Part shown: positions 48,751-57,415 of the stretch, one piece after another | Layout: the number at the start of each line of letters is the position of its first letter | Numbering within the stretch: position 1 is the first letter of the stretch | DNA from: Pseudomonas sp. UYIF39 | GTDB lineage: Bacteria; Pseudomonadota; Gammaproteobacteria; Pseudomonadales; Pseudomonadaceae | DNA: 64,000 bases | NCBI RefSeq assembly: GCF_029963765.1 | Contig: NZ_JALBYU010000005.1 | Coordinates: 124,001-188,000 of the forward strand | Direction: 5' to 3' | Made by a program: the position numbers and the translations under genes | Notes under the pieces: generated by a model | What the model saw: only the letters and a program-made list of their open reading frames with translations | Told to the model about the DNA's origin: nothing | Databases searched by the model: none

Positions 48751-49640
48751 GCCCTGTCTGCCAGTACCGATTCCTGCGGGTCGGCGTGCACCAGCACTTC
48801 GGCACGCGGATAAGCCGTGTGAATCGCATCGGCGGCTTGGTCGCTGATGCCGTGAGCGACTGACAGGGTCAAATTCCCCGGCAATTCCAGGTGCAACTGT
48901 ACGAACCACTGGTTGCCGGAAATCCGCGTACGCAGGTCGTGCGCCCCCAATACTCCCGGTACGCTGCAGGCCAGTTCGAGCATGTGCTTGCTGACGTCCG
49001 GCGGCAGTTCTTCATCCATCAGCACCGTAAAACTTTTCCGGGCGATATGAATCGCGCTCCAGAGAATGTAGGCGGCAATCCCCAAGCCGAACCAAGGGTC
49101 GACTTGATGCCAGCCAAACCCGGCGAGCACCAGCGCCACCAGAATGCTGCCGTTGAGCAGCAGGTCCGAGCGGTAATGCAGGGAGTCGGCGTGCACCGCG
49201 TTGGAGCCGGTCGCCTTGACGACCCGATGTTGCAACATCAGCAGGGCCAGGGTCAGCACCAGGGAAAACACAATCACCCCGATACTGATCCATGGCGCCC
49301 CCACCGGTTCCGGGTGTTTCAGTCGATCAATCGCCTGCAAGGCAATCAGCACCGCACTGCCGCCAATAAACAACGCCTGAGCCATGCCCGCCAGCGACTC
49401 GGCCTTGCCGTGTCCATACCGATGATCATCGTCGGCCGGGCGCAAGGCGTAATGCACCGCGAGCAGGTTGAGCAGCGAGGTGAAGCCATCGAGGGTCGAG
49501 TCGGTCAACCCGGCGAGCATGCTCACCGAACCGCTTAACCACCAAGCGATGGCTTTGGCGACGATCAGCGTGCACGCCACCGCCACCGAGGCGCGGGTCG
49601 CCAGCCGCAGCAGGCGGGCATGTTCGGAGTTGGAGATCAT
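48735..49640 (-). CDS. Cation diffusion facilitator (FieF-like)
   Basis: 301 residues. Six membrane spans followed by a C-terminal metal-chaperone-like domain. Metal-site motifs: LTDSTLDGFTSLLNLLAVHY with DxxxD, DDDHRYGHGKAESL after span 3, and HADSLHYRSDLLLN with HxxxD. This DxxxD/HxxxD set fits the Zn/Fe-exporting FieF group. Tail-to-tail overlap with the preceding gene. Confidence 0.93.
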   Translation of the reverse strand: MISNSEHARLLRLATRASVAVACTLIVAKAIAWWLSGSVSMLAGLTDSTLDGFTSLLNLLAVHYALRPADDDHRYGHGKAESLAGMAQALFIGGSAVLIALQAIDRLKHPEPVGAPWISIGVIVFSLVLTLALLMLQHRVVKATGSNAVHADSLHYRSDLLLNGSILVALVLAGFGWHQVDPWFGLGIAAYILWSAIHIARKSFTVLMDEELPPDVSKHMLELACSVPGVLGAHDLRTRISGNQWFVQLHLELPGNLTLSVAHGISDQAADAIHTAYPRAEVLVHADPQESVLADRAQKET

Positions 49641-49669
49641 AAGTGCAGCAATTCCTTTAAGTGCACGGA

Positions 49670-50089
49670 TTACGCGGCAGGTTGCAGGCCGAACATAGCC
49701 AGTTGCTGCGCGCTGCCCTTGTGCTGGATCAGGCGCGGGTCATCCAGCGGGAAGCTGCGGCCCAGTTCGGTTTCGAGAATAGTCTGCAACTTGCGGTTAT
49801 CGACCTTGCCGTCGGCGCCGATGGCTTCCTTGAGCTTTTCCGGGGCCACCTGGGCGGTCTTGCCGGGCTCGAAGTAAATCGCGCCGGTGGCGAAGTCCAC
49901 GGCAAACGCGATTAGGCCGGGGATGATGTAGAACAGCAGGCCCACGGCATCGAGCGCGGCGATGGCAGGGTCGATCTTGCCGTCGATCTGACCGCGACGG
50001 TCAGGGTAGAAAATCGATCCGCAAGCGGTCACCTGGGTCAGCAACGTCGCGACCAATACACCGCCAATCAAGCGAAAGGGAACACGCAT
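49670..50089 (-). CDS. Putative lipoprotein
   Basis: 139 residues. Lipoprotein signal with lipobox VTAC near residue 23, then GSIFYPDRRGQIDGKIDPAI, a hydrophobic stretch LDAVGLLFYIIPGLIAFAVD that could be a second membrane segment, and a polar C-terminus. Similar Pseudomonas proteins are sometimes labelled polyribonucleotide nucleotidyltransferase, which the sequence does not support. GGAGATTT precedes the ATG. Confidence 0.8.
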   Translation of the reverse strand: MRVPFRLIGGVLVATLLTQVTACGSIFYPDRRGQIDGKIDPAIAALDAVGLLFYIIPGLIAFAVDFATGAIYFEPGKTAQVAPEKLKEAIGADGKVDNRKLQTILETELGRSFPLDDPRLIQHKGSAQQLAMFGLQPAA

Positions 50090-50451
50090 ATGAAATCTCC
50101 TGAGTCATCTGGAAAACGAAGCGTCGTCGATATGAATTAGGACAGCAACGAGCGACAAGCAGTTCGCCGTTATACTCGCCGCGGCAGGGCGTGCCCACAG
50201 TAAATTACGGCCGCGTCTCACCCCCACTGGAATAGTTGAGGATTGATGTTGTTTTTTCCAGATCGACAACGCGCGACGGCTGATGAATTTTATCGGGGTT
50301 CGGCCCTCCGGGCTGAAGCTGTGGGCGCGCCATGCTGCGTTGCGGGACTTGGCAAGGAAACGACCCTTACCGGCGTCCCGCGCCTTGCCTGGCACGCCCA
50401 CAGCTTCAACGCGACTCGCAATTTACTGTGGGTACGCCCTGGGGAGCCAGC
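50090..50451. other. 362-base intergenic region before hrpB
   Basis: Contains the nested inverted-repeat element 50185-50441 and, on the left, the promoter side of the lipoprotein gene. Open frames here are short, overlap the repeat arms and lack any protein-like pattern. Confidence 0.7.
50185..50441. repeat. Nested inverted-repeat element (MITE-like) next to hrpB
   Basis: Outer 22-base arms CAGGGCGTGCCCACAGTAAA... (50185-50206) and their complement (50420-50441) match but for one base. Inner arms TGAAGCTGTGGGCG... (50314-50332) and 50390-50408 match nearly as well, and a GCGGGAC/GTCCCGC pair lies inside them. The hrpB ribosome-binding site (GGGGAG) begins at the very edge of the right arm. 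No transposase; a non-autonomous element is the likely reading. Confidence 0.7.
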
Positions 50452-52971
50452 ATGATTTCTTTGCCGATTGATGAAGTTTTACCCGCCCTGCGTGAAGCCT
50501 TGGCTACACGCCACGAAGCCGTGCTCGAAGCACCGCCCGGCGCCGGTAAAACCACCCGAGTGCCACTGGCCTTGCTCAACGAGCCCTGGTTGGCCGGGCA
50601 GACCATTCTGATGCTCGAACCACGGCGGTTGGCCGCGCGGGCGGCGGCGGAGCGTCTGGCCAGTGAACTGGGCGAAAAGGTCGGCGAAACCGTCGGCTAT
50701 CGCATTCGTCTCGACAGCAAAGTCGGTCCCAACACCCGCATTGAAGTGGTCACCGAAGGGATTCTGACTCGACGCTTGCAGGACGACCCGGCGCTCGAAG
50801 GCGTTGGTCTGCTGATCTTCGACGAATTCCACGAGCGTAGCCTCGACGCCGATCTGGCGTTGGCCTTGAGCCTGAATGGCCGCGAGCTGTTTCGTGACGA
50901 TCAGCCGCTGAAAATCCTGTTGATGTCGGCAACGCTCGAAGGCGAACGCCTGGCCGGGTTGCTCGATGACGCGCCGATCCTGCGCAGCGAAGGCCGCATG
51001 TACCCGGTGGCGATGCGTTGGGGTCGGCCGTTCCAGCCCGGAGAATTCATCGAACCGCGCGTGGTGCAAACCATCCTCGATGCCTTGAACGATGAAACCG
51101 GCAGCGTGTTGGTGTTCCTGCCGGGGCAGGCGGAAATCCGTCGCGTAAATCAACAGTTGGCCGATGCGCTGGGCGAGAGCACGCAGGTTTTGCTTTGCCC
51201 GTTGCACGGCGAACTCGATCTGGCTGCGCAACGTGCCGCGATTGATCCCGCGCCTGTCGGCAAACGCAAAGTGGTGCTGGCCACCAACATCGCCGAGACC
51301 AGCCTGACCATTAATGGCGTGCGCGTGGTGATCGATGCCGGGTTGGCGCGGGTGCCGCGTTTCGATCCGGGCAGCGGCATGGCCCGCCTCGACACCCAGC
51401 GTATTTCCAAAGCCAGCGCCACTCAGCGCGCGGGCCGGGCAGGGCGTTTGGAACCGGGTGTGTGTTATCGCTTGTGGTCGCAGGATCAGCACGAGCAACT
51501 GGCGGCCTACGCCAGTGCGGAAATCCTCTCGGCGGATCTTGCCGGATTAGCGTTGCAGCTCGGCCGCTGGGGCGTGACACCGGGGCAATTGGTGTGGCTC
51601 GACGTACCGCCCGCGGCCGCTTATGCACAGGCTCAGGACTTGCTTGAGCGCCTGGGCGCATTGGACGGCGAAGCGTTGACCCGCCACGGTCAGGCCATGG
51701 CCGAACTGCCGGCTCATCCGCGCATCGCGCATTTGCTGTTGCGCGGTCAGGCGCTCGGCTTGGCCGACATGGCCTGCGATGTCGCGGCCTTGCTCGGCGA
51801 GCGAGATATCTTGCGCGGTGCCGGAGCCGATCTGCATAGCCGATTGGTGCTGTTGTCCGGCGAAGAACGGGCCGCACGCGGCGCTCAGGGTGGCGTGCAA
51901 CGAGCCCGGCAACTGGCGCGGCAGTATCGCGGATACCTGCGGGGTAAAGCGTCGGAACCGGTCAGCGATCCGGATCATCCGCGCTGGCTCGGCGCGCTGT
52001 TGGCGTTGGCCTATCCCGATCGAGTTGCCCAACAGCGCCGGGCCGGTGGCGCGGAGTATCGTTTGGCCAATGGTCGCGCAGCGCTGTTCGCCGAAGCTGA
52101 CAGTTTGATGAAGCAACCCTGGCTGGTGATCGCCGATCTGGGCAGTCGTCAGGGCCAGCGTGAAGAACGCATTTATCTGGCGGCGGATTTCGATCCGGCG
52201 CTGTTCGATTCAGTGCTGGCCGAGCAGGTTCGCGTGGTCGATCAACTGGATTGGGACGAGCGCGAAGGCGTGTTGCGCGCCGAGCGTCAGCGCAAGGTTG
52301 GCGAGTTGATCCTCAGCCGCGAGCCGTTGACCGGACTCGACGAAACTGCTCGCAGTCAGGCACTGGTGAATCTGGTACGACGCAAAGGTCTGGAGCTGTT
52401 GCCCTGGACGCCGGAGCTGCGTCAGTGGCAAGCGCGAGTGGCGTTGCTGCGCCAGCTGGACCTCAGCAGTAAAGAGCAGAGTGAATGGCCGGATGTCAGC
52501 GACGCCGCCCTGCTCAAAAGCCTCGAACATTGGCTGATGCCGTATCTGGGCAAAGTTTCGCGGCTCAGTCACTTCGCCAATCTGGACCTGTCGAGCATCG
52601 TCCACAACCTGCTGCCGTGGCCGTTGCCGCAACGGCTCGATGAGTTGGCGCCGCATCATTTGAGCGTGCCGTCGGGGTCATCGATTCGTCTGGATTACAG
52701 CGAGCAGCCGCCGATTCTGGCGGTGCGGTTGCAGGAGTTGTTCGGCCTGGCGGAAACCCCGCGCATTGCCGGTGGTCGTCAAGTGGTCAAACTGCATCTG
52801 CTGTCCCCGGCGCGGCGGCCGGTGCAGGTCACTCAGGATTTGGCGAACTTCTGGCGCAGTACGTATGCCGAGGTGAAGAAGGATTTGAAAGGTAGGTATC
52901 CGAAGCATTATTGGCCGGATGATCCGCTGGTGGCCGAAGCGACCGCGCGGATCAAGCCCCGCAAAAGCTGA
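50452..52971 (+). CDS. hrpB: ATP-dependent helicase HrpB
   Basis: 839 residues. DExH RNA-helicase-like protein: Walker A EAPPGAGKTTRVPLAL (near residue 28), motif II FDEFHERSLD, motif III MSATLEG, and helicase C-terminal TNIAETSLTI plus QRAGRAGR. The HrpB-specific C-terminal domain completes the usual length. Role in Pseudomonas undefined. Start at MISLPIDEVLPAL, next to GGGGAG; the open frame continues upstream through the repeat but is rejected. Confidence 0.95.
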   Translation: MISLPIDEVLPALREALATRHEAVLEAPPGAGKTTRVPLALLNEPWLAGQTILMLEPRRLAARAAAERLASELGEKVGETVGYRIRLDSKVGPNTRIEVVTEGILTRRLQDDPALEGVGLLIFDEFHERSLDADLALALSLNGRELFRDDQPLKILLMSATLEGERLAGLLDDAPILRSEGRMYPVAMRWGRPFQPGEFIEPRVVQTILDALNDETGSVLVFLPGQAEIRRVNQQLADALGESTQVLLCPLHGELDLAAQRAAIDPAPVGKRKVVLATNIAETSLTINGVRVVIDAGLARVPRFDPGSGMARLDTQRISKASATQRAGRAGRLEPGVCYRLWSQDQHEQLAAYASAEILSADLAGLALQLGRWGVTPGQLVWLDVPPAAAYAQAQDLLERLGALDGEALTRHGQAMAELPAHPRIAHLLLRGQALGLADMACDVAALLGERDILRGAGADLHSRLVLLSGEERAARGAQGGVQRARQLARQYRGYLRGKASEPVSDPDHPRWLGALLALAYPDRVAQQRRAGGAEYRLANGRAALFAEADSLMKQPWLVIADLGSRQGQREERIYLAADFDPALFDSVLAEQVRVVDQLDWDEREGVLRAERQRKVGELILSREPLTGLDETARSQALVNLVRRKGLELLPWTPELRQWQARVALLRQLDLSSKEQSEWPDVSDAALLKSLEHWLMPYLGKVSRLSHFANLDLSSIVHNLLPWPLPQRLDELAPHHLSVPSGSSIRLDYSEQPPILAVRLQELFGLAETPRIAGGRQVVKLHLLSPARRPVQVTQDLANFWRSTYAEVKKDLKGRYPKHYWPDDPLVAEATARIKPRKS

Positions 52972-52980
52972 CGTTGATGC

Positions 52981-53895
52981 TCAAGAGGCGGCTTTGGCCG
53001 TCAACTGCTCCCGGCAATAGTCGGCAAACAACTGCGCCGGTTTGGTCAGTTGCCCGCGCTTGAGCCACGCCGCCACCAGCCCTGAGCCGGTGATGTCTTC
53101 GACGATGTCCACGCACACCACTTTCTGGCCGTCATAGGTGCATTCCGAGTGCGGCCGGGTGACCAGGATCGAGAAACCGAAGCCTTGCCCGACCATGCCC
53201 CGGACCATCTCGATCGACGGTGAGCTGAAGGCAATGTTCGGCGTCAGTCCCAACTCTTCGAACAGGCTGACGAAGTAGGTCCGGCTCGGTTGCACGTCCA
53301 GCAAAATCATCGGCTCCAGGCACAGATCACGTAGCGACACTTGTTTCAGCTGAGCAAAGCGATGATCCGCCGGCAGCAACGCATAAGGCCGCTGCGCCGG
53401 CATCAGTGGTTCGGTCTGGATGGTGGCGTCGAGGTCGTGTTCATACAGGATCGCCAGATCGAAGGTGCCGGAGGTCAGGCCTTGCACCAGTTCTTGCTGT
53501 TCGCCGTCGCGGATGCGGATTTTCACCCCCGGATACAACGCCGAGAACCCGGCAATCAACTGCGGCAGGTACAGCGGCGCGACCGTTTCGAAGCAGCCGA
53601 TATCGATTTGCCCGGCCACCACGTCGTTGTCGGCCAGGGCGTTCTGTTCGAACTCCTTGGCCATGCGCAGCAGTTCCTGGGCCTTGCGGTAGAAGCGTGC
53701 GCCGCTGGGGGTTAATGACACGCCCTGAGCGTGGTGACGGATCAGCAGTTGCACGCCGAAGCTGTCTTCCAGGCCTTTGATCGCCGTGGAAATCGCCGGT
53801 TGGGCGATGTACAGCTTGCGCGACGCCTCGGCGACGCTGCCGCATTCGACGGTGGTGATGAAGTACTTCAATTGACGCAGGTTGTAGGCAGCCAC
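52981..53895 (-). CDS. LysR-family transcriptional regulator
   Basis: 304 residues from a GTG with GAGG six bases upstream; an ATG at 53925 would add 10 residues, and a far longer frame is rejected. N-terminal HTH: AAYNLRQLKYFITTVECGSV, then EASRKLYIAQPAISTAIKGL. C-terminal periplasmic-binding-like effector domain follows (GQIDIGCFETVAPLYLPQLI). Divergent from the aldehyde dehydrogenase gene over 210 bases, so it probably controls the amine operon and, through the repeated upstream block, the ABC genes. Confidence 0.93.
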   Translation of the reverse strand: MAAYNLRQLKYFITTVECGSVAEASRKLYIAQPAISTAIKGLEDSFGVQLLIRHHAQGVSLTPSGARFYRKAQELLRMAKEFEQNALADNDVVAGQIDIGCFETVAPLYLPQLIAGFSALYPGVKIRIRDGEQQELVQGLTSGTFDLAILYEHDLDATIQTEPLMPAQRPYALLPADHRFAQLKQVSLRDLCLEPMILLDVQPSRTYFVSLFEELGLTPNIAFSSPSIEMVRGMVGQGFGFSILVTRPHSECTYDGQKVVCVDIVEDITGSGLVAAWLKRGQLTKPAQLFADYCREQLTAKAAS

Positions 53896-54015
53896 GGCAA
53901 ACCTCGGGGTGGATGATTTCGACATCCAGGCAATTTTCGCGCCGACTGCGTCCGTTCTGACGACGGTGTTGTTGTGCCTGAACAATAACCACATACCGCG
54001 CCACCGGGGAGATCG

Positions 54016-54082
54016 GCTGCCCAGTTTTTTCATGGTCTGCGAAGACATTTTTACTATTTTTCCTGGACGCAGGCCTGGGCCA
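54016..54082 (+). promoter_or_regulatory. Upstream block A of the amine regulon
   Basis: Starts GCTGCCCAGTTTTTTCAT, then GACAT at 54044, TACTATTTTTCCT and GGGCCA at 54077. An ungapped alignment with block B (57216-57282) gives 47 identical bases of 67, with all conserved pieces at the same spacing. TTCATG-17-TACTAT may be the -35/-10 pair. Likely a shared operator-promoter for the LysR protein encoded next door. Confidence 0.65.
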
Positions 54083-54105
54083 CCATCCAATCCACAAGAA
54101 AGCCC

Positions 54106-55611
54106 ATGGAGCATCTGAACGTGTTCGAGCTTACATTCTGGCAAAACAAAGCCGCTGCGCTGCGGTTTCCCGATCAGGCCGTGATCGACGGCAAACCCCG
54201 TGCGGCGCAGTCGGGGCAGACCTTCGCCGCGATCAACCCCGCCACCGGCCAGTGCCTGGCCAACGTGGCCGCGTGCGGCGATGAAGACGTAGACGCTGCG
54301 GTGCGCAATGCGCGGCAGGTGTTCGAGGCTGGCACCTGGTCGGCGCGCTCGCCGAGTGAGCGCAAGCACGTGCTGTTGCGCCTGGCCGATCTGATCATGA
54401 CCCATCGCGAAGAACTGGCGCTGCTCGATTCGCTGAACATGGGCAAACCGGTGATGGACGCCTACAACATCGACGTGCCGGGCGCCGCCGGGGTGTTTCG
54501 CTGGTACGCCGAAAGCCTCGACAAACTCTATGACCAGATCGCTCCGAGCGCGCAGAACGTGCTGGCGACCATCACCCGCGAAGCGCTGGGCGTGGTCGCT
54601 GCCGTGGTGCCATGGAATTTCCCGCTGGACATGGCCGCGTGGAAACTCGCACCAGCGTTGGCGGCGGGTAATTCGGTGATCCTCAAACCCGCCGAGCAGT
54701 CACCGTTTTCCGCCCTGCGTCTGGCCGAACTGGCGCTGGAAGCCGGCCTGCCAGCAGGCGTGTTGAACGTGTTGCCGGGGCTCGGCGAGCAGACCGGCAA
54801 AGCCCTCGGTTTGCACCCGGACGTCGATTGCCTGGTGTTCACCGGCTCCACGGAAGTGGGCAAATATTTCATGCAGTACTCGGCGCAATCGAACCTGAAA
54901 CAGGTGTGGCTGGAGTGCGGCGGCAAGAGCGCCAATCTGGTGTTCGCCGACTGTCAGGATCTTGATCTGGCGGCGCAGAAAGCCGCGTTCGGGATCTTCT
55001 TCAATCAGGGCGAAGTCTGCTCGGCCAACTCGCGGTTGCTGGTGGAACGTTCGATTCATGACGAGTTCGTCGAGCGTCTGAAGGCGCACGCCGAAGGCTG
55101 GCAACCGGGTGATCCGCTGGACCCGTCGAGCCGCGCCGGGGCGATTGTCGACAGCCGCCAGACGGCACGCATCATGAAGTTCATCCAGCAGGCCGAACGC
55201 CAAGGCGCGACGAAACTGTGTGGCGGTCGACAGTCGATTTTCAACGGCTCGGACAACTTCATTCAGCCGACGATTTTCACCGGCGTGACGCCGGACATGC
55301 CGCTGTTTCGCGATGAAGTGTTCGGCCCGGTGCTGGCGGTCACTGCGTTCAATGACGAAGCACACGCCTTGCAACTGGCCAACGACAGCGTCTACGGTTT
55401 GGCCGCGTCGCTGTGGACCGACGACCTCAATCGCGCCCACCGTGTGGCGCGGCAATTGCGAGCGGGCACGGTGTCGGTCAACAGCGTCGATGCGCTGGAT
55501 GTGACTGTGCCTTTTGGTGGCGGTAAACAATCCGGTTTCGGCCGCGACCTGTCGCTGCACTCATTCGATAAATACACCCAGTTGAAGACCACTTGGTTTC
55601 AGCTGCGCTGA
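54106..55611 (+). CDS. NAD-dependent aldehyde dehydrogenase (gamma-glutamyl-/aminoaldehyde type)
   Basis: 501 residues. Oxidises an aldehyde to the acid. ALDH landmarks: VVPWNFPLDMAAWKLAPALA, FTGSTEVGK, the general-base Glu in LECGGKSANL and the catalytic Cys in FFNQGEVCSANSRLL. The C-terminal PFGGGKQSGFGRDLSLHS resembles PuuC/KauB-type aminoaldehyde dehydrogenases. Followed 34 bases later by an omega-aminotransferase, so it likely oxidises that enzyme's product. Substrate inferred, not proven. Confidence 0.93.
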   Translation: MEHLNVFELTFWQNKAAALRFPDQAVIDGKPRAAQSGQTFAAINPATGQCLANVAACGDEDVDAAVRNARQVFEAGTWSARSPSERKHVLLRLADLIMTHREELALLDSLNMGKPVMDAYNIDVPGAAGVFRWYAESLDKLYDQIAPSAQNVLATITREALGVVAAVVPWNFPLDMAAWKLAPALAAGNSVILKPAEQSPFSALRLAELALEAGLPAGVLNVLPGLGEQTGKALGLHPDVDCLVFTGSTEVGKYFMQYSAQSNLKQVWLECGGKSANLVFADCQDLDLAAQKAAFGIFFNQGEVCSANSRLLVERSIHDEFVERLKAHAEGWQPGDPLDPSSRAGAIVDSRQTARIMKFIQQAERQGATKLCGGRQSIFNGSDNFIQPTIFTGVTPDMPLFRDEVFGPVLAVTAFNDEAHALQLANDSVYGLAASLWTDDLNRAHRVARQLRAGTVSVNSVDALDVTVPFGGGKQSGFGRDLSLHSFDKYTQLKTTWFQLR

Positions 55612-55645
55612 TAACAGCCGCTAATAACAAAACGGAGAACTGGCG

Positions 55646-57016
55646 ATGACCACACCACGTGAAACCCGCGACTACCAGGCCGCCGACGCTGCGCACCACA
55701 TCCACGCATTCGTCGATCAAAAAGCGCTCAACGATGAAGGACCTCGGGTGATGGTCCGTGGCGAGCGCCTGCACCTGTGGGACAACGATGGTCGGCGTTA
55801 CCTCGACGGCATGTCCGGGCTGTGGTGCACCAACCTCGGTTACGGGCGCAAGGACCTGGCTGCCGCCGCGTCCCGGCAACTGGAGCAGTTGCCGTACTAC
55901 AACATGTTTTTCCACACCACCCACCCGCAGGTGATCGAGCTCTCGGAGCTGCTGTTCAGCCTGCTGCCGGGGCACTACAGCCACGCGATCTACACCAACT
56001 CCGGCTCCGAGGCCAACGAGGTGCTGATCCGCACCGTGCGTCGTTACTGGACTATTCTCGGCAAGCCCGAGAAGAAAATCATGATCGGTCGCTGGAACGG
56101 TTACCACGGCTCGACCCTGGCGGCGACGGCGCTCGGTGGTATGAAGTTCATGCACGAAATGGGCGGCATGATTCCCGACATCGAACACATCGATGAACCG
56201 TACTTTTTCGCCCACGAGGGCAACCTGACCCCGGCCGAATTTGGCCTGCGGGCGGCGCAGCAGCTGGAAGCGAAGATTCTCGAACTCGGCGCGGACAAGG
56301 TCGCCGGGTTTATCGCCGAGCCGTTCCAGGGCGCCGGCGGGATGATCTTTCCACCCGAGAGTTACTGGCCGGAAATTCAGCGGATCTGCCGCAAGTACGA
56401 TGTGCTGTTGTGCGCCGACGAAGTGATCGGCGGCTTCGGTCGCACCGGCGAATGGTTCGCCCACGAGCACTTCGGTTTCGAACCGGACACGCTGTCGATC
56501 GCCAAGGGTTTGACCTCGGGTTACATCCCCATGGGCGGGTTGATTCTGTCGAAGAAAATGGCTCAGGTACTGGTGGAACAGGGCGGGGTGTTTGCCCACG
56601 GCTTGACCTACTCCGGGCACCCGGTGGCGGCGGCGGTTGCCATCGCCAACCTCACGGCGTTGCGCGATGAAGGGGTGGTGACGCGGGTCAAGGATGACAT
56701 CGGGCCGTACCTGCAACAGTGCTTGCGCGAGGTGTTCGGCAATCATCCGTTGGTGGGCGATATTCAGGGTGTCGGCATGGTGGCGGCGTTGCAATTGGCT
56801 GAGGACAAAACCAGTCGCAAGCGCTTTGCCAATGAGAACGACATTGCCTGGCGTTGCCGCACGATTGGTTTCGAGGAAGGCGTGATTATTCGCTCGACCT
56901 TGGGGCGGATGATCATGGCGCCGGCGTTGATTGCCAGTCGGGAAGAGGTTGATGAACTGGTCGGCAAGACGCTGAAAGCTGTTGATCGCACGGCTCAAGA
57001 GTATGACCGGCTCTGA
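55646..57016 (+). CDS. Class III (omega-)aminotransferase, SpuC-like
   Basis: 456 residues. PLP-fold type I. Landmarks: GMSGLWCTNLGYGRKDLA, TNSGSEANEVLIRTVRRYW, LLCADEVIGGFGRTGEWF with the PLP-pyridine Asp, and the Schiff-base Lys in LSIAKGLTSGYIPMGG. Similar to putrescine- and omega-amino-acid-pyruvate aminotransferases. Ribosome-binding site CGGAGAA. With the upstream dehydrogenase it makes an amine-to-acid pathway; the amine is unknown. Confidence 0.92.
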   Translation: MTTPRETRDYQAADAAHHIHAFVDQKALNDEGPRVMVRGERLHLWDNDGRRYLDGMSGLWCTNLGYGRKDLAAAASRQLEQLPYYNMFFHTTHPQVIELSELLFSLLPGHYSHAIYTNSGSEANEVLIRTVRRYWTILGKPEKKIMIGRWNGYHGSTLAATALGGMKFMHEMGGMIPDIEHIDEPYFFAHEGNLTPAEFGLRAAQQLEAKILELGADKVAGFIAEPFQGAGGMIFPPESYWPEIQRICRKYDVLLCADEVIGGFGRTGEWFAHEHFGFEPDTLSIAKGLTSGYIPMGGLILSKKMAQVLVEQGGVFAHGLTYSGHPVAAAVAIANLTALRDEGVVTRVKDDIGPYLQQCLREVFGNHPLVGDIQGVGMVAALQLAEDKTSRKRFANENDIAWRCRTIGFEEGVIIRSTLGRMIMAPALIASREEVDELVGKTLKAVDRTAQEYDRL

Positions 57017-57041
57017 TCTTTTAGTGGCCTGGCGGGCCTCT

Positions 57042-57132
57042 TCGCGAGCAAGCTCGCTCCCACATTGGAATTGTGTCTACCTCGGTAATGGGGTCGACAC
57101 AGATCCCCTGTGGGAGCGAGCTTGCTCGCGAT
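57042..57132. repeat. REP doublet (REPIN), GTGGGAGCGAGCTTGCTCGCGAT family
   Basis: Left copy 57042-57065 (TCGCGAGCAAGCTCGCTCCC) and inverted right copy 57108-57132 (CTGTGGGAGCGAGCTTGCTC), facing across 42 bases. Confidence 0.9.
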
Positions 57133-57215
57133 AGCTATTGCACATTCACCACACCTCTCCAGGCTTTTGCACCCACCTCGGGCATCCCCGCCCACAGCGC
57201 CCTTTCGCAGCGCAC

Positions 57216-57282
57216 GCTACCCAGTTTTTTCATCACTCCCATCGACATATTTCCTAATTTTCCTATTCCCCGCCTTGGGCCA
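57216..57282 (+). promoter_or_regulatory. Upstream block B of the amine regulon
   Basis: GCTACCCAGTTTTTTCAT, then GACAT at 57244, CCTAATTTTCCT and GGGCCA at 57277: the same pieces and spacing as block A at 54016-54082. It lies 133 bases before the ABC binding-protein gene, so that gene has its own promoter, probably under the same regulator. Confidence 0.65.
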
Positions 57283-57415
57283 ACATCGACCTCGCCAGTC
57301 AGCCGAACGCTGCTCACCGAAAGGTCCATCAGAGACCTCAGGCGGCAGCTCTTCTCCATGGCCGCTGGCCGTACTGCCCATGACAAAACTAAATCAACAG
57401 CTTTGGGAGTGCTCC

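Larger units (their letters stand above)
57017..57415. other. 399-base intergenic region before the ABC genes
   Basis: Holds a REP doublet (57042-57132) that probably ends the aminotransferase transcript, then regulatory block B (57216-57282) and a 133-base leader to the binding-protein gene. An in-frame open stretch from 57110 is rejected because it runs through the repeat and the operator. Confidence 0.7.

Noticed and set aside
53896..54405. Upstream extension of the LysR open frame by about 170 codons
   Set aside because: It would run through the divergent promoter and into the aldehyde dehydrogenase gene; the HTH domain begins at the GTG at 53895.
55478..56998. 506-codon open frame on the minus strand
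   Set aside because: Antisense to the aminotransferase gene, rich in His/Arg/Gln as expected of a shadow frame.
57110..57415. Upstream extension of the ABC binding-protein frame
   Set aside because: It passes through a REP copy and the operator block and would bury the signal peptide.
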